A DNA stretch of 64,000 nt from Candidatus Proruminimicrobium quisquiliarum. Its GTDB lineage: Bacteria > Elusimicrobiota > Endomicrobiia > Endomicrobiales > Endomicrobiaceae. Below the pieces are notes generated by a model, which was not told where the DNA came from, did no database searches, and was given only the letters and a program-made list of their open reading frames with translations. The translations under genes and the position numbers were made by a program. Positions 9,501 through 18,568 of the stretch are shown here, piece by piece. The first letter of the stretch is position 1. Each line of letters opens with the position of its first letter. The stretch is from NCBI GenBank assembly GCA_018433245.1, contig JAHDRN010000001.1, forward strand, positions 186,001 to 250,000. The letters run 5' to 3'.

Positions 9501-12500
9501 AATTAATAAAAATAGAGATATAAGCGATTTGTCGGTTTATAATATTCAGAAAAACTCTGAACTTGATCCTGTAAGAAAAAAACTTGCGGCAAAAGCCGGT
9601 TTAACCGGATACCATATAGGCACCAGCATAATGCTGCTTAATTATTTTAGGACATTTAAATCCGGAGTCCGCAGTCTGGATGGAATAAAATTTTATGCGG
9701 CGACATCTCAGCTGAGAAAAAAGACTTCTGCGCTTACCGAGAAACAGAGCGCGGCAATTAATCAATTTTTTGAAAAACATGCGATTTTGAAAAAAACCGC
9801 GGTAACAATAATGGAAATATCAGCGACTCTTTTAAAACTTACCGGACTTATAATTCCTTCTCTTTTGTTAATGTCTATGTTCGGGACTCATGCCGGCATA
9901 TTTATAATACTAAGTTTGACGGCCGGAACAAGTTTTGCGCTGACTTTAATACAGGATAAAATAAATAAAAAATCGGGTCAAATAAAAAACCAAAGTTTTA
10001 AACAAAAAGCTTCCGCATGGCTTCAGATAACGCAAGTGGCTTCAATAATAATAATAGAATGGCAGATACAATTTGTTTATGATATGTTTTTAAGAATAGT
10101 TTCGGCTTTTGCCGTTCGGGAAGATAAATTATTTGAGGAACAAATAAACGTAGGCGGAGTTATATCTTTAAAAAAAGTAAAAAATGTATCTCAAAACATT
10201 TTAATGAATATTGTTTTCAATATTCTTAATGTCGGAGGCTACAGTGAAGATGAAATCAATAAAACAATGACTCACAAAATGGGAGAATGGGTTGTTGAAT
10301 CATACATAAGTCCGGCAATGATAGTAAAGTGGCTCGCCGGAATATCAAGTTTATCCGTTCCGTACAGAGAATACGGGGAGGCGGCAAGCGAAAGACATAC
10401 AGAACTAAATGAAAATGTAGGACCCGATAATGCCGCGATAGAAAAAACAAAAGAAATTTTAACGGAATTCAGGCGCCAGTTTAAAAGCAATGTGGATTAT
10501 ATTGAACAATTTTTAAATATTGCCAAAGAGCGTGAACTGACAAAATCAGAACAAAATTTACTGACGAGTCATATGAATATAGTGGCGACGGCTCTTGAAG
10601 TTTTGTTGATGGATGCCGTATATTTTGATTCTTACACAAGAGGGCATGCCGAACATGTTGCGGCGAACTCAATTATTATATATGACAATATACCGGAAAA
10701 AGTAAAGGAAAAATATCCGCCGTATTTTGCGAGTTATATAAAAATGGCCGCATTGCTGCACGATATAGGTAAAAACAGCATACCGAACCATGTTTTAAAT
10801 AAACCCGGAGCATTATCGGATGCGGAATACAGCTTAATGAAATTACACGGACTGATAGGGGCCGAGATTCTTGCTGAAACAGGTTTTGGTTTTTTATCGG
10901 AAGACGTAAATGCGCATCATGAAAAATATGACGGTACTGGATATGCTTCCGGAATTTCCGGAGACAAAATTTCATTAGCCGCGTCAATAATAGCTCTTGC
11001 CGATTCTTATGATTCAATGAGCAGAGACAGAGTTTACAGACAGGCTTTGCCGAAAAGAGAAGTTATCAGAGATATAAAAAATAACAGAGGCAAACAATTT
11101 AACCCGGCGGTTGTTGACGCATTTTTCAGAGCCGTAAATATATTATCTGAAATCAGAGATAAAGAAGAATTAAATCTGAAAAAGAAAATATGGATAGCCC
11201 AGATAATACAAACGGAAATACTTAACGGGCAAATGAGTCCGGATGAAATAGCCGATTTGACGGTACTAATGACGAAAGATCTCACATTTAAAGATAAAGA
11301 TGCAATATGCAATATGCTTGTGTTCAAAAATGACGGCGGTAAAAAAAGCGACAGATATAAAAGATTCAAAATCGGTTCCGATACCTACTTGGTTTACGGA
11401 ATTTTTGACGGCAGTTTAAAATACGGGCAGTACAGATTTGAAGTATTGAAGGATGCTATATACGGCGGACTTACGTCATCGGAAAAGAACGCGAGAATTG
11501 ATTTTGAGAAAAATACAATAACAAGAGAATGGCTTGAAAAAATAACAAGAGCATGGTCCCAGAAAGCAAAAAAGAGATTTATGAAGATGTTAAAATTAAA
11601 GAATGTAGATCCGTCCGTATATGAATTTATTGATTCCGAAACAAAACGTGACTATTATGACGAGCTTACATTATCCGAAATAATTGATGTTTACGCTGTT
11701 TTAGGAGATATTGAAACGGGCGCGGGAAATGATGAATTGAAATTAAAAATAGCAAATTTTAATATTATACAGCAAAAACTGGTAACAAAAAAAATAATGG
11801 ATAAATTTTTAGCTCTCAGTCCTGAAATTCAGAGTCAAATTTATATGGTTATAGGAGCTGTTATTTTTGAAAGCGTCAAATATTTAAACAATGACGATAT
11901 TTCGGAAGAGGAATATGACAATATAATAAAAACATTTATTGCAAACGGTTTAAATTATAAAATAACGCTTGAAACCGTGCAAAATTTAAATTTAGGGCCG
12001 GAAGGCGAAATTATAAAAGAAATACTGACGGAAGCATTCGGACTGAAAACATTTCCGGGCGGGTTTTATGCAAAACATCCTGAAAGAGACGGAACTGAAA
12101 CAGGCAGAGAAATGATAAGAGAGGTTATGAACAGTCAAAACGCCGATAACGGTAAAAAAATAACGCTTTGCGTAGTATCTTCGGCGAAAGATAATTTCAG
12201 CGCAGTCGCGTCTGTTATACTCGGTTATGTTTTAGAAAAACAAAATATTAAAAGAAACAACGTGGTTATAAAGCCTGCCGGCGTTTATTCTGCGGCTGAT
12301 AAGAAAAGCGCTTATGAAGAATATGGCGGTATACTTGATGAAAAAGGATATCCTGCCGGAAATATTGAAGAATCTGAAATTTTTCCTTTTTTGGATTATT
12401 ATAAATTTGATTATTTTTTGGCTGTGGGAGAAGAATACAGGCAAAATCTTATCAATACTTATAATATCCCGTATGACAAAATTATTCTGATCGGAGAACT

Positions 12501-14520
12501 GCTTGCGGGATCAGGAAAAGTATCCGTCCAAAATCCCTACGACGATAAAATTTCCAGAAGAAGATTTATTGATTTGCTGCAGAAAATATTTGAGAAGTCT
12601 TTTAATATAGAAAATTTGGAAACAAAAATAGAACAAAAACAGGATAAGACGCAGCCGTCCGAATCCGGATTTATTAATTTTTTTATTAAAGCGTTTACGG
12701 CTTTCAAATCTTTAATAAAAATAAGTTCCGTATCGGACTTATCAATAAAGATATACACATATACCGAATTTAGCAGAAAAACAATAAAAACAAAAGAAGA
12801 TTTTGACATAAAAACATATTTGCTTATAGTTGACGATGAACAACAGGCTTACGAATTAAGAAGACAGGGATTTAATGCCGTACAAATAGAATATGCAAAA
12901 CATCCTCGCGGAGAAAAAATAGGACCGGTAATGGAAAATCAGAATAACGGTTCTACGGTAAGAGCCGTATGGGACGAGAACTCCAAGAAAATTTACGTAT
13001 ATTCAAATTCCGAAGACGGATTGGACGGCGTTAATATACGCGAAGTAAAAGAAGCGCTGCAGCGTCTGCATAACGAGGGCAAAGAATTTGAAGCTTTTAA
13101 AGAAATAACAAAAATAATACTGCCTGATTCAAGTTTGAGAGTAAGCTCCGTAATAAATAAAATATTAAATAAGGAAAAGGATTCAATAACCAGACCTAAC
13201 AAGGAAATCAATTTGGATATAAGAACAAACAGAGCGAATTTTGAGGCTTTGTGCAGGGAGAATTTAAGAAACGGTATACGTGTTATGACAATTAGCGCCA
13301 AACAGGCTAAATTAAATAAAAAAACAATAAAAACTTATCAGCAATCGGGAATGATGTTTGTATTGGCCCCAACCGATGACGAATTAGCCGAATATATAAT
13401 CCGTGAAAGCGAAAAACTTGAACTTAACGGGGTTGTATTAAGTATGAAAGGAATGTCTGAAAGCCGTCAGAAAAAAATATTGGAGCAGGCCGGTGATTTG
13501 TTAGTCAGAAGTATGCTAAATAAAAAACAAACAGGAGAAAGCCAGATATATATTGAAAATATTACGGAGGGATTTTTCGGACTTGATATTTATAAGGAAT
13601 ATGGAATAGTACCTGTTTTTGAAAGCATACATGAGGCAAAATCGTATCTTTCCGAAACCGGGAAAAAATATGCGGTAAGAATATCGGAAGATATAAGCGC
13701 CGCGGATATGGAACAAATATTAAACAATGACCATGTTTACGGAATAATGGCAGATGAAAAAGGAATTGAAAAAATAAGAAACAGAAGCGTTATAACGGAT
13801 ACAATAACGGAAATATTTAAACCGAAAACAGCCAAACAATTATTTGAAACTGAACAATGGAAAATACGAAACGCCGCGCAAAAGTTTGATGTTCCGGATA
13901 TAGAAAGCGCTTTAAAAAATGACGGCGTTTTGAGCGGATTCCTTTCCGAAATTGATAATTTCCTCGGAGACGAAGAAAAAACAGAAGACGCCGTTACGGT
14001 TCTTTTAAACGAGCAAAATTTGTTGACCGGTTTTACAAGAGCCAGAGTAGAGCATTTTATGGAAGCTGGGAGATATGCGGAAGCGGTAGGATGCGTAAAA
14101 GCCGCGGTTATGAATTCCGTTGAACAAAAAATAATTACAAAAGAAATGAATATAAGCGAATATAATAAGTATATGGCAGGACAATTCAGGGATGCGAGAG
14201 CTATCCTTTTAATAAAATTGATAATGGCCGGAAAGAATATTGAAAAGTTGAAAGATACTGACGGTTTTATAGATTCGGATATGACCGCCGCGGAATATTT
14301 AAACGGAGTTGTTCTTAAAGAAATCAATCAATATATAAGGGAAATATTGAACGAAGGTTATTCTGTAATGCCGCCTGCAGACGAACGAGAAACGGAAACT
14401 GCCGTTGATATGTTTAATAAATTTGACTTGCTGTCGCAGGATTTATTTAAACAGGAAGGTATTGTTGAAAGAGTTAAGATATCAACATTTGCGGTTAAAA
14501 ACATATTAGGCGCCGCATAA
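6589..14520 (+). CDS. Giant 2643-residue multidomain envelope/signalling protein with C39-like, GHKL and HD-GYP domains
   Basis: Start chosen at the ATG overlapping the previous stop (ATGA); it is followed by a signal-peptide-like stretch (MNFLKQIISLIIINCFLFSF). Domains recognisable in order: a TraB/ChaN-like segment (QDLHCHPE near residue 70, SDRNKY near 424, TGGFHTE near 471); a peptidase-C39-like domain with candidate triad C678 (NAINCAVES), H767 (NHYITV) and D784 (HDINYGD); a GHKL ATPase-like patch (SEMLKNAFVHGN near 948) whose DxGxG motif is not evident; hydrophobic segments around 1064-1124 and 1146-1174; an HD-GYP domain with H1353, HDIGK 1391-1395 and HHEKYDGTGY 1443-1452, where the usual Pro is Ala1453; a low-molecular-weight tyrosine-phosphatase-like fold near 1859-1971 without the Cys-x5-Arg loop; and a C-terminal alpha/beta region. 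The HD-GYP call is firm (cyclic-di-GMP phosphodiesterase family); the others are by pattern only. The overall role is unknown. Confidence 0.75.
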   Translation: MNFLKQIISLIIINCFLFSFVCGELIAAEVADMKNEDMYKQIFTDFVFPYSYGKITDSHFASTDRLIINIQDLHCHPEVQKNISNIIELFDKKYGVKNIYLEGAYGEIDTQWLKTESLINKKNTLADKMIETGRLTGAEYYSVKSGRTSIIKGIEEKEAYLENLKRLGTILGNKEESEVILNAINEATQKLKSKYYERRQLKLEELSDKYAEGKIGAEKYFKLMSKHIDKLGIDLTKYENTLNYMMLLSEQKTLNFERTTKELQSLVMILKQKLPYKTYKMLLDSTDNFSKMDKLYSYLIIIAKQYNFNLSLEFPELNRYFKYIELSQKINPLELVKEEKKLVNEINTKFARTKAQREIVFLVNFGKYLENYLTNKITAEDYEYYLQNIKMYKQLWNSYVDTRVLSLLEPYMDEADKFYKINSDRNKYFADNVLNGSETLQIVPNEEKKDGVTGIFDNIDKIKRVDVIVTGGFHTESVSKILKGNNISYIVITPNVTGGTKLAEKTYYKIAAEQSKISFQTLAVMALSLQVMLLKEQGIPLEIIKETLTKNSGSGLIPLIESAFYSKTQISDRERLIEKLKELMKETKLAGILNFDQTGNIKEEVAGLLDIDVSLLEYIDAEKLVAAWEYNDSDYIKNLIKNAQIRQDYSSGNDYLGRIFSEIMILFNEIKENNAINCAVESVYSVLSPAAKPNKIILAFIMRLIDRVEKINSPNGYNSLYSIWRTIKNQGYESYAADAEILKQAVSTGRPVILAVSSNAIKGEINHYITVTSLKGTKSVIIHDINYGDRIVSEEDLSIILENEYGWQQNKNILVSEILKDESPLTAEKMKQIYGADKQNISFEEKMQAVYSDTGAQGYVDIYLEDMISDEKIFIETVRQAVESNKLIVIRMFRKSYNQDLLTVEELTKKYKEIKKMIKSFSNLEKLFPDLKKVFEMPSAYGAGFFLSEMLKNAFVHGNQGNDEPIIMHLKINKNRDISDLSVYNIQKNSELDPVRKKLAAKAGLTGYHIGTSIMLLNYFRTFKSGVRSLDGIKFYAATSQLRKKTSALTEKQSAAINQFFEKHAILKKTAVTIMEISATLLKLTGLIIPSLLLMSMFGTHAGIFIILSLTAGTSFALTLIQDKINKKSGQIKNQSFKQKASAWLQITQVASIIIIEWQIQFVYDMFLRIVSAFAVREDKLFEEQINVGGVISLKKVKNVSQNILMNIVFNILNVGGYSEDEINKTMTHKMGEWVVESYISPAMIVKWLAGISSLSVPYREYGEAASERHTELNENVGPDNAAIEKTKEILTEFRRQFKSNVDYIEQFLNIAKERELTKSEQNLLTSHMNIVATALEVLLMDAVYFDSYTRGHAEHVAANSIIIYDNIPEKVKEKYPPYFASYIKMAALLHDIGKNSIPNHVLNKPGALSDAEYSLMKLHGLIGAEILAETGFGFLSEDVNAHHEKYDGTGYASGISGDKISLAASIIALADSYDSMSRDRVYRQALPKREVIRDIKNNRGKQFNPAVVDAFFRAVNILSEIRDKEELNLKKKIWIAQIIQTEILNGQMSPDEIADLTVLMTKDLTFKDKDAICNMLVFKNDGGKKSDRYKRFKIGSDTYLVYGIFDGSLKYGQYRFEVLKDAIYGGLTSSEKNARIDFEKNTITREWLEKITRAWSQKAKKRFMKMLKLKNVDPSVYEFIDSETKRDYYDELTLSEIIDVYAVLGDIETGAGNDELKLKIANFNIIQQKLVTKKIMDKFLALSPEIQSQIYMVIGAVIFESVKYLNNDDISEEEYDNIIKTFIANGLNYKITLETVQNLNLGPEGEIIKEILTEAFGLKTFPGGFYAKHPERDGTETGREMIREVMNSQNADNGKKITLCVVSSAKDNFSAVASVILGYVLEKQNIKRNNVVIKPAGVYSAADKKSAYEEYGGILDEKGYPAGNIEESEIFPFLDYYKFDYFLAVGEEYRQNLINTYNIPYDKIILIGELLAGSGKVSVQNPYDDKISRRRFIDLLQKIFEKSFNIENLETKIEQKQDKTQPSESGFINFFIKAFTAFKSLIKISSVSDLSIKIYTYTEFSRKTIKTKEDFDIKTYLLIVDDEQQAYELRRQGFNAVQIEYAKHPRGEKIGPVMENQNNGSTVRAVWDENSKKIYVYSNSEDGLDGVNIREVKEALQRLHNEGKEFEAFKEITKIILPDSSLRVSSVINKILNKEKDSITRPNKEINLDIRTNRANFEALCRENLRNGIRVMTISAKQAKLNKKTIKTYQQSGMMFVLAPTDDELAEYIIRESEKLELNGVVLSMKGMSESRQKKILEQAGDLLVRSMLNKKQTGESQIYIENITEGFFGLDIYKEYGIVPVFESIHEAKSYLSETGKKYAVRISEDISAADMEQILNNDHVYGIMADEKGIEKIRNRSVITDTITEIFKPKTAKQLFETEQWKIRNAAQKFDVPDIESALKNDGVLSGFLSEIDNFLGDEEKTEDAVTVLLNEQNLLTGFTRARVEHFMEAGRYAEAVGCVKAAVMNSVEQKIITKEMNISEYNKYMAGQFRDARAILLIKLIMAGKNIEKLKDTDGFIDSDMTAAEYLNGVVLKEINQYIREILNEGYSVMPPADERETETAVDMFNKFDLLSQDLFKQEGIVERVKISTFAVKNILGAA

Positions 14521-14530
14521 CCGGCGTTTT
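14511..14530 (+). terminator. Possible terminator at the end of the giant gene
   Basis: CGCCG (14511-14515) pairs with CGGCG (14522-14526) around a 6-nt loop that contains the stop codon; TTTT follows. The T-run is short, so this is tentative. Confidence 0.35.
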
Positions 14531-14600
14531 CGCTGAAAAATCCTCTGATTTCAATGGTACTGTGTTTTATAATTTAACATGTTTTTTTATTATTAAAAAA

Positions 14601-14609
14601 TGATAGAAT
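14601..14609 (+). promoter_or_regulatory. Extended -10 of the RNA methyltransferase gene
   Basis: TGATAGAAT matches the extended -10 seen elsewhere in the window. No clear -35 box precedes it. A GGGAAAG ribosome binding site lies before the ATG at 14634. Confidence 0.4.
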
Positions 14610-14633
14610 TGCTGAAAACGGGAAAGATATAAA

Positions 14634-15392
14634 ATGTTTATAGAAAGCGCTGATAATAAAATTATTAAACAGATAGTTTCATTGAAAGATAAAAAAACAA
14701 GAGACGAAACCGGTTTGTTCATCGTTGAAGGGGAAAAGCAGGTAAATGATATACCGCTAAATTGGGAAGTAAAATATGCCGTTTTAACCGATAAGAACGC
14801 AAAAATTAATTTTTCACATGTCTATTATACAACCGAAAAAATATTCAAAAAAATATCCGATACGGCTACTCCGCAGGGAATATTGGCGGTTGTAAAAATA
14901 CCCGATTATAATCTCTCGGAAATTTTGTCTCTGCAGACCGGTTTATTTATCATTATAGATTCTTTGCAGGATCCAGGAAATCTCGGCACAATAATAAGAA
15001 CTGCGCATGCTTACGGGGTTAAAGGCGTTTTTATATCAAAAAACAGCATAGACGCATTTAACGGTAAAGTTGTCCGCGCCACGATGGGCTCAATTTTTAA
15101 GGTTCCCATATTTCGTGAATGCGATACAAAATCGCTTATAACGGAATTTAAAAAAAATAAAATAAAAACGTATGCTTTGGCGCTTGAAACGGATAAATTT
15201 GTATCCGATGTTAAATTTGAAAAAAAAGTTGCGGTTATAATAGGAAATGAATCAAAAGGCATTAACGCTGATATTTTAAAAACGGCCGACGACGTCATAA
15301 AAATTAAAATGTTTTCCGAAATTGACTCTTTGAACGCCGCCGTGGCATGTTCAATTGCAGTGTATGAAATTTCAAAACAGAATAACTGTTAA
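14634..15392 (+). CDS. TrmH/SpoU-family RNA 2'-O-methyltransferase
   Basis: SAM-dependent ribose methyltransferase acting on rRNA or tRNA. The 252-residue protein has an N-terminal substrate-binding domain (FIVEGEKQVND) and the SPOUT knot motifs: motif 1 DSLQDPGNLGTIIRTAHAYG near residue 105, motif 2 VIIGNESKGI near 203, and motif 3 IKMFSEIDSLNAAVACSIAVYE at the C-terminus. The Asn/Arg of motif 1 and Glu of motif 2 are intact. Which nucleotide it modifies cannot be read from sequence. RlmB/TsnR-type rRNA methylation is the nearest guess from the N-terminal domain. It stands alone between the giant gene and psd. Confidence 0.9.
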   Translation: MFIESADNKIIKQIVSLKDKKTRDETGLFIVEGEKQVNDIPLNWEVKYAVLTDKNAKINFSHVYYTTEKIFKKISDTATPQGILAVVKIPDYNLSEILSLQTGLFIIIDSLQDPGNLGTIIRTAHAYGVKGVFISKNSIDAFNGKVVRATMGSIFKVPIFRECDTKSLITEFKKNKIKTYALALETDKFVSDVKFEKKVAVIIGNESKGINADILKTADDVIKIKMFSEIDSLNAAVACSIAVYEISKQNNC

Positions 15393-15486
15393 AAATATCA
15401 AAAATCTCTTAATTTTCAGTTTGAAAAATGCTTTATAATTTTATAAAATAATAAGATTATAAAAGTTATTTTGAAGGAGTTTTTTT

Positions 15487-16095
15487 ATGGCAATAGTAAA
15501 AGAAGGATATTCGCTTATTTTGGTTATGTTTGCAACCGGACTGCTTTTGATATTTTTCGGTTTTTGGCCGGCCGCAGTTATTTTTATTTTGCTTGCTTTA
15601 TTTTTTATGTATTTTTTTAGAGACCCAAATATAACGGTCACTCAGGGAGAAGGTTTGATTTTATCGCCGTGCAACGGCACGGTTTTGGAAATTAAAGAAA
15701 AGGATAACGGGCAGTCGGTAATAAGAGTATTCTTATCTGTTTTTGACGTTCATTTGCAAAGAACTCCGGTTTCCGGAACAGTAAAAAAAGTTGAATACAG
15801 ACCGGGGAAATTTCTAAAAGCTAATGATCCGCAGGCTCATATAGTTAATGAAAAAAATATAATTACGATTGAAAATGAAAACGGAGTATATGTTGTTGAG
15901 CAGATTGCCGGTATTTTGGCCAGAAGATGCGTTTCATGGGTTAAACCGGGAGATGTTTTAAAAGCAGGGGATAAGATAGGAGTAATTAAGTTCGGCTCTC
16001 AGGTAGATTTATATATGCCTGAAGGATATAAAATTGATGTTAAAAAAGGCGATACGGTTGTTTCGGGTGTGACGGTATTTGCATCCATAAGATAA
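15487..16095 (+). CDS. psd: Phosphatidylserine decarboxylase, short (archaeal/Psd-A) type
   Basis: Converts phosphatidylserine to phosphatidylethanolamine at the inner membrane. The 202-residue proenzyme has an N-terminal double hydrophobic stretch (LVMFATGLLLIFFGFWPAAV and following), FRDP, then VFLSVFDVHLQRTPVSG, and near the C-terminus GVIKFGSQVDLYMP. The Gly-Ser in this last motif is the expected self-cleavage site that makes the pyruvoyl group. The length fits the short Psd-A family rather than the roughly 300-residue E. coli type. AAGGAG precedes the ATG at good spacing. It is followed 19 bp later by pssA, which makes its substrate. Confidence 0.93.
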   Translation: MAIVKEGYSLILVMFATGLLLIFFGFWPAAVIFILLALFFMYFFRDPNITVTQGEGLILSPCNGTVLEIKEKDNGQSVIRVFLSVFDVHLQRTPVSGTVKKVEYRPGKFLKANDPQAHIVNEKNIITIENENGVYVVEQIAGILARRCVSWVKPGDVLKAGDKIGVIKFGSQVDLYMPEGYKIDVKKGDTVVSGVTVFASIR

Positions 16096-16114
16096 ATAAC
16101 GGAGATGATCCAAA

Positions 16115-16912
16115 ATGCCAAGAAAAGGGTTGTATGTTTTGCCGAGTTTGTTTACGGCTGGTAATTTAGTTTCCGGCTTTGTTTCTATGATTTATTCAAT
16201 AGAGGGTAATTTTAATGCGGCTGCATGGTTTATTATGCTTGCGATTGCTTTTGATATGATTGACGGCAGAATTGCAAGATTGACAAAGACAACAAGCAAA
16301 TTCGGTATGGAACTTGACTCTTTATGCGATTTAGTTTCATTCGGTGTGGCGCCGGCAATGTTAATGTATGTTATGGTATTAAAACATATGGATAAGGTCG
16401 GGGTGGCTATAGCGCTGCTGTTTGTCATAACATGCGCGACGAGGCTTGCAAAATTTAACGTAAAAGCAATGGAGCCGATTGACCCTAATAAACCGGCTGC
16501 TGACAGTTTTTCCGGACTGCCGACTCCGGCATCAGCAGGTATAATAGGCGCGTTTGTTTTAAGTTATGAAATATTTGACGGCACTGTTTTAACAGCAAAA
16601 AGCATTCCGTTGTTGATGAAAAAAATGCCGTTCTTTTTTGATGCGATGCCGATTATTATGGTAATTATTTCGTTTCTTATGGTTTCTAATGTTCCTTACG
16701 GCGCATTTAAAAAAATGAAGTGGTCAAAACCGAAGTCAGTGCAGTTTTTTATTGTGATTATTGTTATGCTGATTTTAATTTTTTCATATCCGCAGAATAT
16801 GTTTTTTATAATATTTTTCGGATATGCTTTGTCCGGAATCATAATTTATATAGTAAGATATTACAGAATGAGGTCAGTTTTAAAGAAAAGCAACTGTAAA
16901 AAAGGTTTATAA
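16115..16912 (+). CDS. pssA: CDP-diacylglycerol--serine O-phosphatidyltransferase
   Basis: Makes phosphatidylserine from CDP-diacylglycerol and serine, feeding the adjacent decarboxylase. The 265-residue polytopic membrane protein has the CDP-alcohol phosphotransferase signature near residues 49-71: DGRIARLTKTTSKFG followed by MELDSLCD, with DGxxAR, Gly and both Asp residues conserved. About seven or eight hydrophobic segments follow the N-terminal PSLFTAGNLVSGF, which is typical of the bacterial PssA type found in Bacillus. The two genes form the phosphatidylethanolamine operon. Confidence 0.93.
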   Translation: MPRKGLYVLPSLFTAGNLVSGFVSMIYSIEGNFNAAAWFIMLAIAFDMIDGRIARLTKTTSKFGMELDSLCDLVSFGVAPAMLMYVMVLKHMDKVGVAIALLFVITCATRLAKFNVKAMEPIDPNKPAADSFSGLPTPASAGIIGAFVLSYEIFDGTVLTAKSIPLLMKKMPFFFDAMPIIMVIISFLMVSNVPYGAFKKMKWSKPKSVQFFIVIIVMLILIFSYPQNMFFIIFFGYALSGIIIYIVRYYRMRSVLKKSNCKKGL

Positions 16913-16913
16913 A

Positions 16914-17018
16914 ATGAATATTATAATAAAAGTATTAAATATGGGAATATTGGGTAATTGGCGACTTAGCATACCAAAAGATAATAAATGCGCGGCAAAA
17001 GTTGGTTTAATTTATTAA
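16914..17018 (+). CDS. Possible 34-residue leader peptide between pssA and leuA
   Basis: An open frame begins one base after the pssA stop, ends just before the leuA ribosome binding site (TTTTGGAG), and fills the whole gap. The product MNIIIKVLNMGILGNWRLSI and 14 further residues contains 12 Ile, Val or Leu in 34, which suits a branched-chain-amino-acid leader. No terminator/antiterminator hairpin pair is visible and the start lacks a clear binding site of its own. It may be noncoding. Confidence 0.3.
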   Translation: MNIIIKVLNMGILGNWRLSIPKDNKCAAKVGLIY

Positions 17019-17033
17019 TTTTGGAGAAAATAT

Positions 17034-18566
17034 ATGAAAAAAGATAAAGTATTATTTTTTGATACAACTTTGAGAGACGGAGAACAGTCGCCGGGCGCAA
17101 GCATGAATTTAAAAGAAAAAATTCAGGTTGCGCACCAGTTGGCAAATATGGGAGTAGATATAATAGAAGCAGGATTTCCCATATCAAGTCCCGGAGATTT
17201 TGAATCTGTAAAATCAATAGCCCAGCAGGTTAAGGGGCCTATTATTGCAGGATTGGCAAGAGCCAATGAAAAGGATATTACCGCATGCTGGAACAGCGTA
17301 AAATATTCAAAAAAACCCAGGATACATACTTTTATAGCAACATCTGATTTGCACATAGAAAAGAAACTGCAGAAAACAAGAGAACAGGTTTTTGATATGG
17401 CCGTCAAAGCGGTAAGATTTGCAAAAAAATACTGTGATGACGTTGAATTTTCGGCGGAAGACGCAAGCAGAAGCGATATAAATTATTTGTGCAGCATAGT
17501 TGAAGCCGTAATAGCCGAAGGAGCAAAAACAGTTAATATTCCTGATACGGTCGGCTATAAAATGCCGGAAGAATTCGGAAATTTAATTGCTACGGTCAGA
17601 AAAAATGTGCCGAATATTGATAAAGCTATTATAAGCGTACACTGCCATAACGATTTGGGTTTGGCGGTTGCAAATTCACTGGCTGCCATTGCAAACGGCG
17701 CAAGACAAGTTGAATGTACCATTAACGGAATAGGCGAAAGAGCCGGCAATGCCGCTATTGAAGAAATAGTAATGGCGTTAAAAACAAGAGAATATTATTT
17801 TAATGTAGGATATAATTTGAAGACCAGCGAGATTTATAAATCAAGCAAATTGGTTTCAAATATTACCGGCATAGTTGTTCAGCCTAATAAAGCTGTTGTC
17901 GGAGCAAATGCTTTTGCGCACGAATCGGGGATACATCAGGACGGTATGCTGAAAGACAGAAATACCTATGAAATTATGTGCCCTGAAGCAGTCGGAGTTC
18001 CTGAAAGTCTGTTAGTCTTGGGGAAACACTCGGGAAGACATGCTTTTACAAGAAGAATTAAAGATTTGGGATATACATTGGATTCGTCTATACAGGAAAC
18101 TTTATTTGAAAAATTTAAAATTTTAGCCGATAAGAAAAAATGCGTTTTTGACGATGATATAATAGCTTTGGCCGAGGAAGGTATTTCAGGAGTAAAAGAG
18201 ACTTATTCTATAGATTATGTCAATGTTACTTCAGGCGTAAATGTTATACCTACTGCCACAGTCAGATTGAAAAAAACGAATAAAGCAAAAATTGAAACAG
18301 TTCAGGAAGCATCCTGCGGAACAGGGCCGGTTGACGCTATTTATCAGGCAATAGATAAAATAACAAAGATGAAATTGGAATTGGTTGATTATTCTTTGAG
18401 GGCTGTTTCCGGCGGAGAAGATGCTCAGGGAGAAGTAAATATAAAAGTTAAGTATAAAGGTTCTGTATATACCGGAAAGGGCACATCAACCGATATTACG
18501 GAAGCAAGCGCTAAGGCGTATATACATGCAATAAATAAGATAGTTGTTATGCAAAAGGGGAAATAA
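17034..18566 (+). CDS. leuA: 2-isopropylmalate synthase
   Basis: Condenses acetyl-CoA with 2-oxoisovalerate, the first step of leucine synthesis. The 510-residue protein matches the full-length, leucine-regulated class. The catalytic TIM barrel carries [12 protein letters not shown] (residues 10-21), [14 protein letters not shown], and the metal-binding [14 protein letters not shown] near 204. The C-terminal regulatory domain (from about residue 385) contains [13 protein letters not shown] and [19 protein letters not shown]. Citramalate synthase is a related alternative, but the leuCDB neighbours argue for LeuA. It starts the leuACDB operon; intergenic gaps are 2-8 bp. Confidence 0.95.
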   Translation: MKKDKVLFFDTTLRDGEQSPGASMNLKEKIQVAHQLANMGVDIIEAGFPISSPGDFESVKSIAQQVKGPIIAGLARANEKDITACWNSVKYSKKPRIHTFIATSDLHIEKKLQKTREQVFDMAVKAVRFAKKYCDDVEFSAEDASRSDINYLCSIVEAVIAEGAKTVNIPDTVGYKMPEEFGNLIATVRKNVPNIDKAIISVHCHNDLGLAVANSLAAIANGARQVECTINGIGERAGNAAIEEIVMALKTREYYFNVGYNLKTSEIYKSSKLVSNITGIVVQPNKAVVGANAFAHESGIHQDGMLKDRNTYEIMCPEAVGVPESLLVLGKHSGRHAFTRRIKDLGYTLDSSIQETLFEKFKILADKKKCVFDDDIIALAEEGISGVKETYSIDYVNVTSGVNVIPTATVRLKKTNKAKIETVQEASCGTGPVDAIYQAIDKITKMKLELVDYSLRAVSGGEDAQGEVNIKVKYKGSVYTGKGTSTDITEASAKAYIHAINKIVVMQKGK

Positions 18567-18568
18567 TA

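Noticed and set aside
10256-10672. Open frames on the minus strand inside the giant gene
   Set aside because: They are shadows of the forward coding frame, without ribosome binding sites or recognisable protein character.
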